Made by a program: the position numbers and the translations under genes. This document shows positions 62,940-64,000 of a DNA stretch of 64,000 nucleotides, one piece after another; the first letter of the stretch is position 1; each line of letters begins with the position of its first letter. Source of the stretch: Neorhizobium tomejilense (GTDB lineage: Bacteria > Pseudomonadota > Alphaproteobacteria > Rhizobiales > Rhizobiaceae); assembly GCA_002968845.1 (NCBI GenBank), contig PVBG01000003.1, positions 310,001-374,000 on the forward strand, given 5' to 3'. The notes below the pieces were generated by a model that worked only from the letters and a program-made list of their open reading frames with translations, made no database searches and was not told where the DNA came from.

Positions 62940-64000
62940 TCAGTAAAGGTTTTGTCGACGGACGCCGCCAGTCCTTTCCTGCTCCCGTGCGATGCGTTCC
63001 GCTCCAGTCGCACAAACCCGAGGGGGTGACGACGGTGAGACATTCGCCCAGTCGGCTTGAAGTTTGACGAAGAGATTGCGCTTGTCATCGACCAGAGGCG
63101 GCGGAGAAATCCCCATTCGGTGCATCGCCACAAACAGATCATTAAGTAGGTCATATGAAAGATTGGGCTTAGCCCACAGGGCCAGCAGGACAGGTTCGGC
63201 GACCACGCGCGCGGAAGAGCCGACGCGACATAAGCCTTCTATGGCTGCTCCATCAACGGAGGGTAAAGAAGCGCGTGGATTCATCAGATAGGGCAAGGCA
63301 TCGGGGCCGAGGTCACCCAGCCGCCGGAGTAGCGGCTGCACCTCCCAAAGCCAGTGATCGTTGCCGGCACTCGCGTAAACCGCCAGAAGACGGGATTTGA
63401 GTTCAGCGAATTCGCCTGGGGGCAGAGCGGCCGCGAGTCGAGCAAGGACAAGGCCGCTCTCGCGCGCCTTTAAATGCAAGCGCGCTGCTCGTTCGATGCC
63501 CGTCATGACCGCATCGGCGTGGGAGGCAAGGACATCGGCGCGACTGACCAGGACATCGATGCGCCATTCAGTGACCTTCGCTGTCGGGTCTGCGATCATC
63601 CCGTCGACGTTGGCAAGCTGGCGTGCGATGATTGCCTCCTGTATCCTGACAATCTTCGCCAGCACCACAACGCTATCGCTTCCGGCTCGATCGTCGGTCG
63701 CGATAGGCACGAGCCCGAGAGCCCGTGCGAGGACATTTGAATCTTGCCTGTATGGGGTGCTGCCCTGGACAATGGGCGTATGACTGTTTCGCGAGAACCC
63801 GGCACTGCATTCCCATCTCGCCGCTCCAGAATCAAGACCGCAGCCGATGAGCGGCATCGGTATCCAACCGAGAGGTGCGGCGACGCCCCCGAGGACCTGG
63901 AAACTGCGGCCGTCCGGCATGGTGATGGTCGTCGTTATCCGTGTCACTGGAAGGCTTTTCTCGAAACCCTTCGTCTCCTTCCGGCTCACCGTAACGATCG
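62940..64000 (-). CDS. Unknown protein, 5' end beyond the window
   Basis: A frame of at least 350 residues reads to the window edge without a stop, so it may continue. GTG 63989 is a possible start within the window. Segments include SFQVLGGVAAPLGWIPMPLI and later helical repeats (LARLAAALPPGEFAELKSRL, LLRRLGDLGPDALPYLM) that suggest a HEAT-like region. No family is recognised. Confidence 0.55.
   Translation of the reverse strand, partial: IVTVSRKETKGFEKSLPVTRITTTITMPDGRSFQVLGGVAAPLGWIPMPLIGCGLDSGAARWECSAGFSRNSHTPIVQGSTPYRQDSNVLARALGLVPIATDDRAGSDSVVVLAKIVRIQEAIIARQLANVDGMIADPTAKVTEWRIDVLVSRADVLASHADAVMTGIERAARLHLKARESGLVLARLAAALPPGEFAELKSRLLAVYASAGNDHWLWEVQPLLRRLGDLGPDALPYLMNPRASLPSVDGAAIEGLCRVGSSARVVAEPVLLALWAKPNLSYDLLNDLFVAMHRMGISPPPLVDDKRNLFVKLQADWANVSPSSPPRVCATGAERIAREQERTGGVRRQNLY

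Noticed and set aside
1..64000. CRISPR arrays
   Set aside because: No run of regularly spaced identical repeats was seen. The few direct repeats found occur in pairs only.

Overview
The window looks like an alphaproteobacterial, probably Rhizobiales, replicon. It is GC-rich with long GC-driven antisense open frames. It carries a complex I NDUFS4-like subunit gene, a CgeB/UXS/TIGR04290-type glycan locus, DUF1003 and YidB-family genes, and an IS66 relic, a combination usual in rhizobia. No marker fixes the genus, so the placement is inference.

Layout. (1) 1-13.9 kb: a carbohydrate locus. Two dehydrogenases face a Gfo/Idh/MocA oxidoreductase and a second zinc-type dehydrogenase. A forward operon (4.4-13.9 kb) follows, with mostly ATGA-overlapping genes: a nucleotide-sugar epimerase, a glycosidase-epimerase fusion, four glycosyltransferases (three CgeB-like in a row), a UDP-glucuronate-decarboxylase-like enzyme and a methyltransferase. 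(2) 14-15.7 kb: a SnoaL-like gene, a decayed tRNA-Pro, a complex I subunit and an intact tRNA-Arg(UCU). (3) 15.7-50.5 kb: an accessory region rich in defence-type genes. It holds two paralogous XRE regulators, a soluble FtsH-like AAA/M41 protease, a metallophosphoesterase, a PD-(D/E)XK nuclease, a membrane-anchored staphylococcal-type nuclease, a zinc-hook ABC-type ATPase, MBL and PhyH enzymes, a DUF3800 protein, a GmrSD-type DUF262/DUF1524 protein with a RAMA-like tail, several unknown genes, a microprotein/zinc-ribbon pair, an IS66 relic, a 10.1-kb four-gene operon, a second PD-(D/E)XK protein and a GIY-YIG protein. (4) 50.5-64 kb: HxlR/MFS pair, YidB family, cupin, small unknown genes, an M20 relic, orphan immunity-type genes (SUKH, Imm22-like), membrane proteins, an aminoglycoside-phosphotransferase-like gene with a duplicated 3' end, a nitrilase-family enzyme, a Lon-N fusion and the start of an unknown gene running off the window.

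The strongest candidate for an undescribed system is the minus-strand operon at 47870-37776. Its four genes each overlap the next by exactly 4 bp. In order they encode a ClpA/B-type AAA+ ATPase with a degenerate first half and no Clp N-domain; an NrdG-like radical-SAM protein with no reductase partner; a 2084-residue protein joining N-terminal zinc ribbons, a kinase-fold domain with a broken DFG motif, a DUF4011-like region, a UPF1-like SF1 helicase and a C-terminal Vsr/MTES_1575-like nuclease; and a 451-residue helical protein of unknown family. The helicase-plus-kinase core recalls Mokosh-type defence, but I do not recall this four-part set being described. No phage-resistance role can be shown from sequence alone.
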